This document shows, in pieces, positions 43,970 to 56,586 of a stretch of DNA of 64,000 nucleotides; positions within the stretch are counted from its first letter, which is position 1; each line of letters begins with the position of its first letter. Position numbers and translations under genes: made by a program. Source of the DNA: Albidovulum litorale. Lineage in GTDB: Bacteria > Pseudomonadota > Alphaproteobacteria > Rhodobacterales > Rhodobacteraceae. The notes under the pieces are model-generated. The model was given only the letters and a program-made list of their open reading frames with translations, did no database searches and was not told the origin of the DNA. The stretch is taken from positions 781,001 to 845,000 of the forward strand of contig NZ_JAOWKZ010000002.1 of NCBI RefSeq assembly GCF_025751495.1, read 5' to 3'.

Positions 43970-46907
43970 CGCGAAAACAACGCCAAGTGTATTTGCCCTT
44001 CCCCCCGGGGCTGATTTTCCGAAACTGTTGGTGGAGGGACTTGTCGAACGTCTTGCGGGACGCCCCCCCGAAGCCATGGCGCGTGTCACACTTTACCTAA
44101 ACACGTCGCGGATGCTGCGATCTGTCCGTCAGTCCTTCGACGCGCAGGGCGCTGGCCTGCTGCCGCGTCTGCGACTGATCACAGATCTCGGCCGGGACCC
44201 GCTGGCAGATTTGCCGCCCGCGGTTCCACCTTTACGCCGCAGGCTTGAACTCGCGCAACTCGTCTCACGCCTTGTCGAACAACAACGCGATTTCGCGCCG
44301 GGCGCCGCCGTTTTTGATCTCGCCGATAGCTTGGCGCGTCTCATGGACGAGATGCAGGGCGAAGGCGTGCCACCAGAGGTACTCGAAGCGCCCGATTTCG
44401 CAGAAAACCACGCCGTCCATTGGGAGCGCAGCCTGAAGTTCATCCGCATTGTCGCACGTTACTTCGCCGATGATGCCGCGCCGGACAGCGAGGCGCGCCA
44501 GCGCCGCATTATCGAGGCTTTGATAAAACGCTGGCTGGATACACCGTCCGCCGATCCGGTGATCGTCGCCGGATCGACCGGGTCCCGCGGCGCAACACAA
44601 CTTTTCCTTCAGGCGGTGGCGCGGTTGCCGCATGGGGCCGTCGTATTGCCGGGCTTTGATTTCGACATGCCTGAATTTGCGTGGAATAGTCTCTTATCAG
44701 GTCCTTATCCGGCAGAAGATCATCCACAATACCGCTTCCTGCCGCTCATGCAGACGCTCAACCTGAAACCCGCTGATATCGGTGCCTGGCACGCCAGCGA
44801 ACCACCCGATCCGGCGCGCAATCGGCTTGTGTCGCTGGCACTGCGCCCGGCGCCCGTGACGGATCAGTGGATGGCTGAAGGTGCAGGTCTTGGCCCACTC
44901 GGAGCGGCGACAGAACATCTGACGCTGATAGAGGCGCCCGGCGAACGGGCCGAGGCCATCGCCATCGCTCTTTGTCTGCGAAAGGCAGCAGAAGACGGAA
45001 AGCGCGCCGCGCTGATCACACCCGACCGCAACCTGACCCGCCGCGTCACGGCTGCGCTCGACCGGTGGGGCATCCTGCCCGATGACAGTGGTGGCCAACC
45101 ACTCGCCCAGACCGCTCCGGGGCGGCTTCTCCGACATACGGCCGCCCTGTTCGGTCGAAAGCTCACATCCGAAACCCTGCTGATCCTTTTGAAACACCCC
45201 CTGACCGCGACGGGTGGAGCCGACCGGGGCAACCACCTGCGTTACACGCGGGAGTTGGAACTAAAGCTGCGCCGAAAAGGCCCGCCCTTTCCGACAGGTG
45301 AGGATATAAAAGCCTGGGCCGCCGCCAGTGGAGAAGCGACGCGGTACACCTGGGCAGAGTGGGTTGCTGCGGTCTTTTTCGGTATCGAAGCTGATCACGA
45401 AATATCCATTTCCACTTATGTAGAGACGCACCTGGCGCTGATAAGCGCGCTGGCGGCCGGCCCTGACGGCACCGCCGATGCAAGCGAGCTGTGGCGCGAG
45501 GAGGCGGGCCAACTAAGCCTGCGCATGATGGAGGAATTGCACCGGGAGGCTGGTCATGGCGGCGATATGAGGCCTGCCGACTATGCCAGCCTCATCGCGA
45601 CGCTGCTTGGTACGGGAAGTGTGCGGCGGGCCGAGGTCACCCATCCGCTGATCGCGATTTGGGGAACGCTTGAGGCGCGGGTTCAGGGTGCCGAGCTGGT
45701 GATCCTTGCCGGATTGAACGACGGCGTCTGGCCCGCGACCCCGGCGCCTGACCCATGGCTGTCTCGTCAGATGCGGCTCAAGGCCGGGCTTTTGCTGCCT
45801 GAACGTCAAGTCGGCTTATCCGCACACGATTTCCAGCAGGCCGCCGCCGCGCCTGAGGTCATCCTAAGCCGCGCGATCCGGGATTCTGAGTCGGAAACGG
45901 TTCCGTCCCGTTGGCTTGCGCGACTGACGAACCTCTTGCAGGGCCTGCCTGATCAGGATGGGCCTGCAGCCCTGCAGTCAATGCGCGACCGTGGTCACGC
46001 GTGGCTGCAGCTCGGCGTTGCGATGGAGGCGACCGAACGGGTTGCGCCAGCGACGCGCCCTGCCCCCCGCCCGCCGGTCGAGGCCCGGCCGCGCGAATTG
46101 CCCGTGACGGGCATCGAACGGCTGATCCGTGATCCCTATGCGGTCTATGCCCGGACCATCCTGCGTCTGAAACCGCTCGACCCTCTGCGGCCAATGCCGG
46201 ATGCCCGATTGCGGGGGAAGGTTCTGCACAGATTGGTGGAGACCTTCATCAAGATGCGACCTGACGGCGAAAGCCAGGATTCAGCTCGGGAGCGGCTTCT
46301 GAAGTTGGCGGAAACCGTGCTGGATGACGAAATCGCCTGGCCGAGCGCGCGACGTTTATGGTTGGCGCGGCTGGCACGCATCGCAGACAGTTTCGTGGCG
46401 AAAGAAAAGAGCAGACAGGCCGCTGGAACACCGTTCGTTATGGAACGAACAGGCTCTGTTTCACTACAAAACGTCGATTTTACCCTGACTGCCCGGCCGG
46501 ATCGGATCGATCTTCTGGATGACGGGCGCGTTCATATCTATGACTACAAAACAGGTACGCCGCCTAGTGACAAGAAGCAGCGGGCCTTCGACAAGCAGCT
46601 CATCCTTGAGGCGGCGATGGCGGAACGTGGCGGATTTACCGAACTTGGGCCACGCGAGGTTGCCGGTACGACCTATATCCATCTAGGTGGCGACGGTGAT
46701 GAAAAGCCGGGTGCGATGGAGGAAGGCCTATTTGATGCCGAATGGGATCGGCTTGGCCAGCTCATCACCGCATATCTGAAGCGTGAAACCGGCTACATCG
46801 CCCGGCGTGCGGTGTTTGAGACGCGACGGGCTGGCGATTACGATCACCTCGCCCGTTTTGGCGAATGGCAGATGAGCGATCCCGCCACGCCGGAGGACGT
46901 GGGATGA
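43962..46907 (+). CDS. addB: Double-strand break repair protein AddB
   Basis: A 981-residue subunit of the AddAB helicase-nuclease, which resects DNA ends and loads RecA. It is a degenerate helicase (ALITPDRNLTRRVTAALDRW, EVTHPLIAIWGTLEARVQGA, LVILAGLNDGVWPATPAPDP). The C-terminal PD-(D/E)XK nuclease has LTARPDRIDLLDDGRVHIYD leading to DYKTGTPPSDKKQR. The start MFDAKTTPSVFALPPGADFP at 43962 matches the family; the ORF extends upstream. It overlaps addA by 4 bases. Confidence 0.93.
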   Translation: MFDAKTTPSVFALPPGADFPKLLVEGLVERLAGRPPEAMARVTLYLNTSRMLRSVRQSFDAQGAGLLPRLRLITDLGRDPLADLPPAVPPLRRRLELAQLVSRLVEQQRDFAPGAAVFDLADSLARLMDEMQGEGVPPEVLEAPDFAENHAVHWERSLKFIRIVARYFADDAAPDSEARQRRIIEALIKRWLDTPSADPVIVAGSTGSRGATQLFLQAVARLPHGAVVLPGFDFDMPEFAWNSLLSGPYPAEDHPQYRFLPLMQTLNLKPADIGAWHASEPPDPARNRLVSLALRPAPVTDQWMAEGAGLGPLGAATEHLTLIEAPGERAEAIAIALCLRKAAEDGKRAALITPDRNLTRRVTAALDRWGILPDDSGGQPLAQTAPGRLLRHTAALFGRKLTSETLLILLKHPLTATGGADRGNHLRYTRELELKLRRKGPPFPTGEDIKAWAAASGEATRYTWAEWVAAVFFGIEADHEISISTYVETHLALISALAAGPDGTADASELWREEAGQLSLRMMEELHREAGHGGDMRPADYASLIATLLGTGSVRRAEVTHPLIAIWGTLEARVQGAELVILAGLNDGVWPATPAPDPWLSRQMRLKAGLLLPERQVGLSAHDFQQAAAAPEVILSRAIRDSESETVPSRWLARLTNLLQGLPDQDGPAALQSMRDRGHAWLQLGVAMEATERVAPATRPAPRPPVEARPRELPVTGIERLIRDPYAVYARTILRLKPLDPLRPMPDARLRGKVLHRLVETFIKMRPDGESQDSARERLLKLAETVLDDEIAWPSARRLWLARLARIADSFVAKEKSRQAAGTPFVMERTGSVSLQNVDFTLTARPDRIDLLDDGRVHIYDYKTGTPPSDKKQRAFDKQLILEAAMAERGGFTELGPREVAGTTYIHLGGDGDEKPGAMEEGLFDAEWDRLGQLITAYLKRETGYIARRAVFETRRAGDYDHLARFGEWQMSDPATPEDVG

Positions 46908-49900
46908 GGCGAAACGACGCCACCGAGGCGCAGGTCCGCGCCGCAGATCCCGGTCAGTCGATCTGGCTGTCCGCCAATGCAGGGTCGGGCAAAACCCGGG
47001 TGTTGATCGACCGGGTCGCCCGACTGCTGATGGGTGGTACTGAACCGCAAAAGATCCTCTGTCTGACCTATACCAAGGCAGCGGCGAGCGAGATGCAGAA
47101 CCGGCTGTTCGACCGGCTGGGGCAGTGGGCAATGCTGCCGGAAGACAAATTGCGTCAGACGCTTGACGATTTGGGTGTCGATGGCCGGATCGATGCCGAA
47201 ACGCTGGCCCGCGCCCGTCGACTTTTTGCCCGTGCAATCGAAACGCCAGGCGGGCTGAAGATCCAGACGATCCATTCCTTCTGCGCGGCTCTCCTGCGCC
47301 GCTTCCCGCTTGAGGCGCGCGTGTCGCCGAATTTCCGGGAACTCGACGACCGGGCCGCAAATCTGATGCGCGAGGAGATTGTCGAGGAGCAGGCGTCGGG
47401 AGAAGACCGGGATGCATTCGATGCCGCCGCAGCGTTCGTCTCCGGCGAGGACCTGTCCGGATTTTTGAGCGATTTATGCAGGAACAGTGTCGATTTCCAA
47501 GATAGCATGACGCGTGAAGCCACGCTTACCGCGTTCGGTCTCGATGAGTCATACGAGACTTCTGACCTGATTGCAGAAGTCTTTGTGGGCGGCGAAGCCG
47601 AGCTTGTGTCGTCGCTCATCCCGCTTCTTCTCACGTCCGGCCCCAACGACTCGAAGGCGGGCGCAAGGCTTGCGACTCTAACATTCGACCGCCCCGGCCC
47701 GGACACGTTGACGGTTTTGGAAAGCATCTTCCTCTATGGAAAGTCCGCGAAGGCGGGTCCATTCACTGCAAAGATCGGCGCTTTTCCGACGAAGACTTTG
47801 CAGAACGGCCCCGCCGCGCCGTTCATGACCGAGCTTGAGGCGCTGATGCTCCGGGTGGAGGCTGCTCGCGCGAAACGGATTGCCCTCGCAGCGGCCGAAA
47901 AGACTCATGCCCTGCATCGCTTTGCTGCATGTTTCCTGCCACTTTATGCCGCGCGCAAGGCGATGGGCGGCTGGCTCGATTTCGATGACCTTATCGACCG
48001 TGCTGCCGCGCTGCTTTCAGACCGGTCGGTCGCGACTTGGGTGCTCTACCGGCTCGATGGCGGCATTGACCATATCCTGGTCGACGAGGCGCAGGACACC
48101 AGTCCCGGCCAATGGCTGGTGATCGAACGACTGGCCGAGGAATTCACCGCAGGCGATGGCGCGCGCGATCATGTCCGCACCATCTTTGTGGTCGGTGACA
48201 AGAAGCAGTCGATCTATTCCTTTCAGGGCGCCGACCTGAAGGCTTTCGACGAGATGAGGCGCCACTTCGCGGAGAAACATGCGGCGGTTTCCATTGCCTT
48301 TCACGAGTTGGAACTGCTGCATTCCTTCCGGTCGTCGGCCGCGATCCTGAATGTCGTAGATCTGACGTTTGACGAACGTGTCAGCCGGGGCCTTGACGGC
48401 GCATTCAAGCACATCGCCTTTCACAATGCGTTGCCGGGTCGCGTCGATCTTTGGCCGGCGATGCCGAAAACCAAGGATCCGGACGAGAAGGAATGGTACG
48501 AACCGACCGACATTCTTCCCGAGGATCATCATACCGTCGTGCTGGCGCGCCAGATTGCGGGCGAGATTCGGCGGCTGATTGACGAGGGTGCGAGGATCCC
48601 GCTCCCCAATGGCGACAGGGCCGTTCATGAGGGCGACTTCCTGATCCTTGTCCAGCGCCGCTCGGCCCTGTTTCACGAGATTATCCGGGCCTGCAAGGCC
48701 GCCGGGCTTGAAATCGCCGGGGCCGATCGGCTGAAGATCGGAGGCGAACTGGCGGTCAAGGATCTGGCCGCACTGCTCAGCTTCCTTGCGACGCCGGAGG
48801 ATGATCTGTCGCTCGCCGCCGTTTTGCGCTCGCCGCTGTTCGGATGGACCGAAGGGCAGCTTTATGATCTTGCGCAGGGACGCGGCGATGGCGTGTTCCT
48901 CTGGGCTGCGCTTCGCGAACGGGCGGGCGACTTTCCTGAAACGACCGCGATTCTGAGCGATCTGCGCGATCAGGCCGATTTTCTACGCCCCTTCGACCTT
49001 ATCGAGCGCATGCTGACGCGTCATGACGGTCGTCGGAAGATCTTGGCGCGGTTGGGACCGGAGGCTGAGGATGGGATCGACGCGCTTCTGTCGCAGGCGC
49101 TGGCCTTCGAGCGCGCCGAAGTCCCGAGCCTGACCGGTTTTCTGGTGTGGATGGAGACCGATGAGGTCGAGATCAAGCGCCGCCTCGACACTGCTTCGCG
49201 GGCGATCAGGGTGATGACGGTTCATGGGGCCAAGGGTCTTGAAGCCCCTATCGTCATCCTGCCCGATACTGCCAAGCCAGCCGAACGGATGCGCGACGAG
49301 ATTCTGCATGTCGACGGCAGGCCGGTCTGGAAGACGAAGTCCGACGAAAGCCCGCCTCAGATCACAGACGAGATTGCGGTCTTGCGGGAGCGGCAGCGGG
49401 AAGAGCGCATGCGGCTTCTTTATGTCGCGATGACGCGGGCCGAGGTCTGGTTGATCGTTTGCGGGGCCGGTGACGTCGGTCAAGGGGCAGAAAGCTGGTA
49501 TGGGCTGGTTGCCGACGCGATGGACAAGGTCGGGGCCGAGATTGTCGATGGCGACGTGCCCGGCCCTTTGCGCCGCTATTCCTTCGGGACATGGCCGATG
49601 GCAGGAACCGTCGAAACCGCGACGACACCCGCCCTTCCAACACTGCCCTCATGGGTGGCGGATCGCGCGTCTTCGGTCGTTGACGTGGAAGCCACGTTGT
49701 CACCCTCTGCCCTCGGCGGGCCGAAGGCGTTGCCCGGTGAAGCGGGGCTTGACGAAGAAGCAGCGAAACGGCGCGGTACCTGGCTGCATCTGTTGCTGGA
49801 ACATCTGCCGCTTTGGCCCGAAGAGGATTGGCCGCGTATCGCCGAGGCTCTCACGTCGACGAGTGAAGTGCCCGCACTTTCAGGTGAAATAGACTCTGTT

Positions 49901-50278
49901 CTGAGCGAGGCCAGGGCAGTCATCGCATCGCCGGACATGGTCACCATCCTCGCCGAAGGAACTTTGGCCGAAGTTGAGTTGACGGCTCGGGTTCCGGCCC
50001 TCGGGGGGCGCAGGCTACTCGGTACGATCGACCGGCTGCTGATCGCGCCGGACCATGTCGTTGCGATCGACTACAAGTCCAACGCGATCGTGCCCGACTG
50101 CCCGGAGAATGTGCCCGTAGGCATCCTGCGCCAGATGGGGGCCTATGCCGCAATGCTGGGCGAGATCTATCCCGATCGCCGGATCGAAACCGCGATCCTC
50201 TGGACACGAACCGGTCGGCTTATGCCTCTTAATCCCGATATCGTGAGGCAGGCTCTTGTCCGGACCACCATCCCTTGA
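46904..50278 (+). CDS. addA: Double-strand break repair helicase AddA
   Basis: A 1124-residue UvrD/RecB-type helicase and nuclease. Motif I is [20 protein letters not shown], Ia is [18 protein letters not shown], motif II (Walker B) is [15 protein letters not shown], motif III is [20 protein letters not shown], motif V is [20 protein letters not shown], and motif VI is [20 protein letters not shown]. The C-terminal nuclease has [20 protein letters not shown]. It works with AddB; no Chi sequence can be inferred here. Length is normal. Confidence 0.95.
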   Translation: MRRNDATEAQVRAADPGQSIWLSANAGSGKTRVLIDRVARLLMGGTEPQKILCLTYTKAAASEMQNRLFDRLGQWAMLPEDKLRQTLDDLGVDGRIDAETLARARRLFARAIETPGGLKIQTIHSFCAALLRRFPLEARVSPNFRELDDRAANLMREEIVEEQASGEDRDAFDAAAAFVSGEDLSGFLSDLCRNSVDFQDSMTREATLTAFGLDESYETSDLIAEVFVGGEAELVSSLIPLLLTSGPNDSKAGARLATLTFDRPGPDTLTVLESIFLYGKSAKAGPFTAKIGAFPTKTLQNGPAAPFMTELEALMLRVEAARAKRIALAAAEKTHALHRFAACFLPLYAARKAMGGWLDFDDLIDRAAALLSDRSVATWVLYRLDGGIDHILVDEAQDTSPGQWLVIERLAEEFTAGDGARDHVRTIFVVGDKKQSIYSFQGADLKAFDEMRRHFAEKHAAVSIAFHELELLHSFRSSAAILNVVDLTFDERVSRGLDGAFKHIAFHNALPGRVDLWPAMPKTKDPDEKEWYEPTDILPEDHHTVVLARQIAGEIRRLIDEGARIPLPNGDRAVHEGDFLILVQRRSALFHEIIRACKAAGLEIAGADRLKIGGELAVKDLAALLSFLATPEDDLSLAAVLRSPLFGWTEGQLYDLAQGRGDGVFLWAALRERAGDFPETTAILSDLRDQADFLRPFDLIERMLTRHDGRRKILARLGPEAEDGIDALLSQALAFERAEVPSLTGFLVWMETDEVEIKRRLDTASRAIRVMTVHGAKGLEAPIVILPDTAKPAERMRDEILHVDGRPVWKTKSDESPPQITDEIAVLRERQREERMRLLYVAMTRAEVWLIVCGAGDVGQGAESWYGLVADAMDKVGAEIVDGDVPGPLRRYSFGTWPMAGTVETATTPALPTLPSWVADRASSVVDVEATLSPSALGGPKALPGEAGLDEEAAKRRGTWLHLLLEHLPLWPEEDWPRIAEALTSTSEVPALSGEIDSVLSEARAVIASPDMVTILAEGTLAEVELTARVPALGGRRLLGTIDRLLIAPDHVVAIDYKSNAIVPDCPENVPVGILRQMGAYAAMLGEIYPDRRIETAILWTRTGRLMPLNPDIVRQALVRTTIP

Positions 50279-50336
50279 CGCGCCACATAGCCGAGCCTAC
50301 CTTCTGCCCAACGCATTCCCGAATTGGAGAACCATC

Positions 50337-50657
50337 ATGGCCACCGTCGCCGTCACCGACGCCACCTTTGACACCGAAGTCCGCCAGTCCGATATCCCCG
50401 TCGTGGTGGATTTCTGGGCCGAATGGTGCGGCCCCTGTAAGCAGATCGGTCCGGCCTTGGAGGAACTGTCGGAAGCCTATGCCGGCAAGGTGAAGATCGT
50501 GAAGGTGAATGTGGACGAAAACCCCGATTCGCCGGCGCAGATGGGCGTGCGTGGCATCCCGGCACTCTTCATGTTCAAGGACGGGCAGATCGTCTCGAAC
50601 AAGGTCGGTGCTGCACCCAAGGCCGCGCTTCAGAACTGGATCGACTCTGCAATCTGA
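50337..50657 (+). CDS. trxA: Thioredoxin 1
   Basis: A 106-residue cytosolic disulfide reductase with the active site [20 protein letters not shown] and the cis-proline loop [16 protein letters not shown]. The ATG at 50337 follows GGAGA. It closes the tsaE-addA-trxA run and is followed by an intrinsic terminator. Confidence 0.96.
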   Translation: MATVAVTDATFDTEVRQSDIPVVVDFWAEWCGPCKQIGPALEELSEAYAGKVKIVKVNVDENPDSPAQMGVRGIPALFMFKDGQIVSNKVGAAPKAALQNWIDSAI

Positions 50658-50680
50658 TCGGCTTGGTTGGGACGAACGAC

Positions 50681-50704
50681 AAAGCGCCTTCGGGCGCTTT
50701 TTTC
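50681..50704 (+). terminator. Intrinsic terminator after trxA
   Basis: An 8-base stem AAAGCGCC/GGCGCTTT with a TTCG tetraloop and a T-run continuing to 50703. The A tract on the other side could also let it stop the convergent gyrB transcript. Confidence 0.85.
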
Positions 50705-50789
50705 GTATCGACTCATCTGTAGTGCCACACGGGCGTTCTGTTGCCGAATCTGTTTCCTGCAAAGCTGGAGCTCGGACCGTTACAACGAA

Positions 50790-53286
<2,497 letters not shown>

Positions 53287-53398
53287 GCCGATGACACAAG
53301 ATTTGGTGGTTGGGGCAAAGGAACTGACGAGCCGAAAATGCGGTGCGAACACGTGCCCCTAAAGGCCGGGAGAATTGATTCCTGGGATACAGCATTTC

Positions 53399-53438
53399 GA
53401 CCTGGTTCGGCTTATGCTAGGCGGCGTAGCGCCAGGTC
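53399..53438. other. Hairpin abutting the dnaE2 stop codon
   Basis: GACCTGG (53399-53405) pairs with CCAGGTC (53432-53438), enclosing a 26-base loop. Its end touches the dnaE2 stop codon. It may be a weak terminator or the scar of whatever removed the dnaE2 3' end. Confidence 0.4.
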
Positions 53439-56282
53439 TCAGACATGGCGGGGGTTGCCCGTCGGCGGTGTGAGTTTCGCGCGCAAAAGCGCCATCGGAT
53501 GGCTCCGCAGGGTGAGGCGAATGGCGGCGTAATCCTCCACCACATGCTCATCCTCGCTCATTTCGGCGAAGATGACGGCCGGTTCGACGATCCCCTCCCC
53601 GTCCATATCGTCGGCAAAAAGCGGCAGCGGTTTCGCGGGTGACACCGCGCGGGCGGCCCAGAGCGCGTCGCGACGGGCAAGACCGAGCGCGGCGAAGGCG
53701 TCGGCCTCGGCCAGAAGGGTCAGCACGCCGGTATCGACCCCGGCGCGGCGCCAGACATCCTCGACCGCGCGATAGCCGTTGCCGCGCGCCTGTTCGATCC
53801 ATTCGCCCTCTTCCTCGGAAACCCCCCGGATCTGGCGGAAACCGAGCCGGAGCGCGAGCCTGCCGTCGGCGCGTTTTTCCATCCGGTTGTCCCATACGCT
53901 GGCATTGATGCAGACCGGCAGCACGGTGACGCCGTGATCGCGGGCGTCGCGCACGATCTGGGCGGGGGCATAGAACCCCATCGGCTGGGAATTGAGGAGT
54001 GCACAGGCGAAGATGCCGGGATGGTGGTGTTTCAGCCAGGCCGAGGCATAGACCAGAAGCGCGAAGCTCGCCGCATGGCTTTCGGGGAACCCGTAGCTGC
54101 CGAAGCCCTCGATCTGAGAAAAGCAGCGGGCGGAGAAGTCGTCATCATAGCCGTTCGCGCGCATGCCTTGCATGAAGCGATCGTGAAACTCGCTGACATT
54201 TCCATGCTTCTTGAAAGTGGCGAGCGAGCGGCGCAGGCGGTCGGCCTCCTCGGGCGAAAACCCCGCGCCGATGATGGCGATCTGCATCGCCTGTTCCTGA
54301 AACAGGGGCACGCCCAGCGTCTTGCCCAGAACCTCGCCCAGCGCATCGGACGGGAAGGTCACGTTTTCCTGCCCGTTCCGACGCCGGATGAAGGGGTGGA
54401 CCATATCGCCCTGTATCGGCCCCGGCCGGATGATCGCGACCTGAATGACGAGGTCATAGAATTTCCGCGGCTTCATCCGCGGCAGAAAGTTCATCTGCGC
54501 TCGGCTTTCGACTTGGAAAACGCCGATGGAATCGGCTTCGCAGAGCATGTCGTAGACTGCCGGATCCTCGGGCGGCAGGGTGGCCAGCGTGAAGCGGGTC
54601 TTGTGATGGGTCTGAAGCAGGTCGAAGGCCTTGCGGATGCAGGACAGCATGCCAAGCCCCAGCACATCGACCTTGAGAATGCCGAGCGCGTCGATATCGT
54701 CCTTGTCCCAGGGGATGACAGTGCGGTTTTCCATCGTCGCGTTTTCGACGGGTACGAGTTCGTCGAGCCGCCCCTCGGTCATGATGAAGCCGCCGACATG
54801 CTGCGAAAGGTGGCGGGGGAAGCCCTGAATTTCCGCGATGAGCGACAGCGTCTTCATCACCCGCCGGTCGGTCGGATCGAGGCCGATCTCGCGCAACCGT
54901 TCGACCGAGACCTCGCCGCCGCCCCAGCCCCAGATCTGGCTCGACATGGCCGAAAGCGTATCGTCGGAAAGCCCCATGGCGCGGCCCACCTCACGCGCGG
55001 CGCGCTTGCCGCGATAATGGATCACCGTGGCGCACAGCCCGGCGCGGTGGCGGCCGTATTTTTCGTAGATATGCTGGATCACCTCCTCGCGCCGTTCATG
55101 TTCGAAATCGACGTCGATGTCGGGGGGCTCGTCGCGCGCCTCGGAAACGAAGCGCTCGAAAACCATGGTGCCGACCTCGGGGCTGACCGAGGTGACGCCG
55201 AGCGCGTAGCAGACGACGGAATTGGCGGCAGATCCCCGCCCCTGGCAAAGGATGCCCTTGTCGCGGGCAAAGGCTACGACATCGCGGACGGTCAGGAAAT
55301 AGGGCTCGTATTTCAGCCGCGCGATCAGGTCGAGCTCGTGATCGGCCATCTTGCGGACCTTCCCGGGTACGCCCTGCGGGTAGCGCCACCTGAGGCCATC
55401 GCGGGTCAGGCGGGAAAGGCGGGCCGAAGGCTCCTCGCCCGCAGCGATTTCCGAAGGGTATTCGTAGCGCAACTCGTCGAGCGAAAAGGTCAGGCGGCGG
55501 ACGATTTCTCCGCTCCGGTGGACGGCTGTCTCATGGCCCCTGAAGATCTTCAGCATATCGGTTTCCGACCGCAGCCGTTGTTCGGCATGGACGAGTGCGG
55601 TGCGGCCAAGGTCATCGACCCGGACCCCGTTGCGGATCGCCGTCAATACATCGGCCAGCGGGCGGCGCGCGGCCCTGTGCATGATCGGCCGGGCCGAGGC
55701 GACAGTCGGTAGGCCGAGCTGGTCGGCCAGCGCCGCCAGACGGTCGAAACGGGCAGGGTCGCCGCCGTCGTAACAGGGCGCCATGTGAAGTGCGAGGTGA
55801 TCCCGGCCAAGGCGGCGCGCCAGCCGTTCCGCCTGCCTCACCCACCCAGCCGCGCCGCCCCCCGGCGTGGTCGCCTGTCTCACCGCTTCAGGTGGCGGAT
55901 GAAGAAGCAGGTCCATCCCCGTGCCCCATTCGAGTAGATCATCAAACCCAAGATGGCAGTCGCCTTTCGGCGCTCGAAGGCGCCCCGCCGAGATCAGCCG
56001 ACAGAGCCGCCCCCATCCGGCGCGGTCCTGCGGCAGCGCGGTGACCGTGAAACCGTCCATGAGCCGGATCAGCGCTGCGGGGACAAGGCGCGGGGCCGCG
56101 CCAGTCTTCCGCCTGATCTCGCGCGCTTGGACATGCGCCCGGACGATCCCCGCCACCGAATTCATATCGGCAATGGCGAGCGCCGTCTGACCAAGCTCCG
56201 CCACCCCTTCCATCAACTCCTCGGGATGCGAAGCCCCGGTGAGGAAGGTGAAATTCGATGTGGCGGAAAGCTCTATGAACAT
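53439..56282 (-). CDS. dnaE2: Error-prone DNA polymerase DnaE2, C-terminally shortened
   Basis: A 947-residue polymerase for mutagenic translesion synthesis after DNA damage. The PHP domain starts IELSATSNFTFLTGASHPEE, and the polymerase palm has GRGSAANSVVCYALGVTSV and the catalytic PDIDVDFEHERREEVIQHIY. Also present are GLGMLSCIRKAFDLL, IQVAIIRPGPIQGDMVHPF and SYGFPESHAASFALLVYASA. The protein stops shortly after AIRLTLRSHPMALLRAKLT, where other DnaE2 proteins continue about 130 residues into the OB-fold domain. No imuA or imuB lies beside it. It may be a shortened functional variant or be decaying. Confidence 0.9.
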   Translation of the reverse strand: MFIELSATSNFTFLTGASHPEELMEGVAELGQTALAIADMNSVAGIVRAHVQAREIRRKTGAAPRLVPAALIRLMDGFTVTALPQDRAGWGRLCRLISAGRLRAPKGDCHLGFDDLLEWGTGMDLLLHPPPEAVRQATTPGGGAAGWVRQAERLARRLGRDHLALHMAPCYDGGDPARFDRLAALADQLGLPTVASARPIMHRAARRPLADVLTAIRNGVRVDDLGRTALVHAEQRLRSETDMLKIFRGHETAVHRSGEIVRRLTFSLDELRYEYPSEIAAGEEPSARLSRLTRDGLRWRYPQGVPGKVRKMADHELDLIARLKYEPYFLTVRDVVAFARDKGILCQGRGSAANSVVCYALGVTSVSPEVGTMVFERFVSEARDEPPDIDVDFEHERREEVIQHIYEKYGRHRAGLCATVIHYRGKRAAREVGRAMGLSDDTLSAMSSQIWGWGGGEVSVERLREIGLDPTDRRVMKTLSLIAEIQGFPRHLSQHVGGFIMTEGRLDELVPVENATMENRTVIPWDKDDIDALGILKVDVLGLGMLSCIRKAFDLLQTHHKTRFTLATLPPEDPAVYDMLCEADSIGVFQVESRAQMNFLPRMKPRKFYDLVIQVAIIRPGPIQGDMVHPFIRRRNGQENVTFPSDALGEVLGKTLGVPLFQEQAMQIAIIGAGFSPEEADRLRRSLATFKKHGNVSEFHDRFMQGMRANGYDDDFSARCFSQIEGFGSYGFPESHAASFALLVYASAWLKHHHPGIFACALLNSQPMGFYAPAQIVRDARDHGVTVLPVCINASVWDNRMEKRADGRLALRLGFRQIRGVSEEEGEWIEQARGNGYRAVEDVWRRAGVDTGVLTLLAEADAFAALGLARRDALWAARAVSPAKPLPLFADDMDGEGIVEPAVIFAEMSEDEHVVEDYAAIRLTLRSHPMALLRAKLTPPTGNPRHV

Positions 56283-56360
56283 GTGGCAACCCAGACAGCC
56301 GAGCCAGTATATTCATGTTTTGTTCTCGTGGCGAGTCAGGGAAGAAGACCTGCTTCCGGA

Positions 56361-56468
56361 GGAGTATTTTCAGACAGAAAGTGCCGCCATCCATTCACTT
56401 TCTGTCCGGAAATACTCTCAGGGGGTGAGCCCCGGATATATCCGGGGCGAGGGGGCGGAACGCCCCCT
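56361..56468. repeat. Dispersed repeat with hairpins, copies 2 and 3 (inverted pair)
   Basis: Positions 56361-56383 are the exact reverse complement of the 23-base box at 19377-19399. Positions 56396-56417 are a direct copy with two differences. The two arms thus form a large inverted repeat with a 12-base loop. They are followed by a perfect 18-base palindrome CCCCGGATATATCCGGGG (56430-56447) and a stem AGGGGGCG/CGCCCCCT (56450-56468). The block fills the ~300-base gap between gabT and dnaE2; nothing else is seen there except the dnaE2 leader. Confidence 0.75.
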
Positions 56469-56586
56469 GACCGCGCGAAGCGCATATCGCGTGACGCCGC
56501 AGGCGTCTCCGTAGGATCATAGCAGGGGATCAGAATGCAAAACGGCCGCGCGGGGCGGCCGTTTCACGAACCGTCAGCAGACGGGA

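Noticed and set aside
53399..53438. Integron attC-like site after dnaE2
   Set aside because: The hairpin has 7-base arms, but the conserved RYYYAAC/GTTRRRY boxes are absent, and no integron integrase is present.
53934..55712. Plus-strand ORF of 592 residues
   Set aside because: Antisense to dnaE2, whose catalytic motifs are unmistakable.
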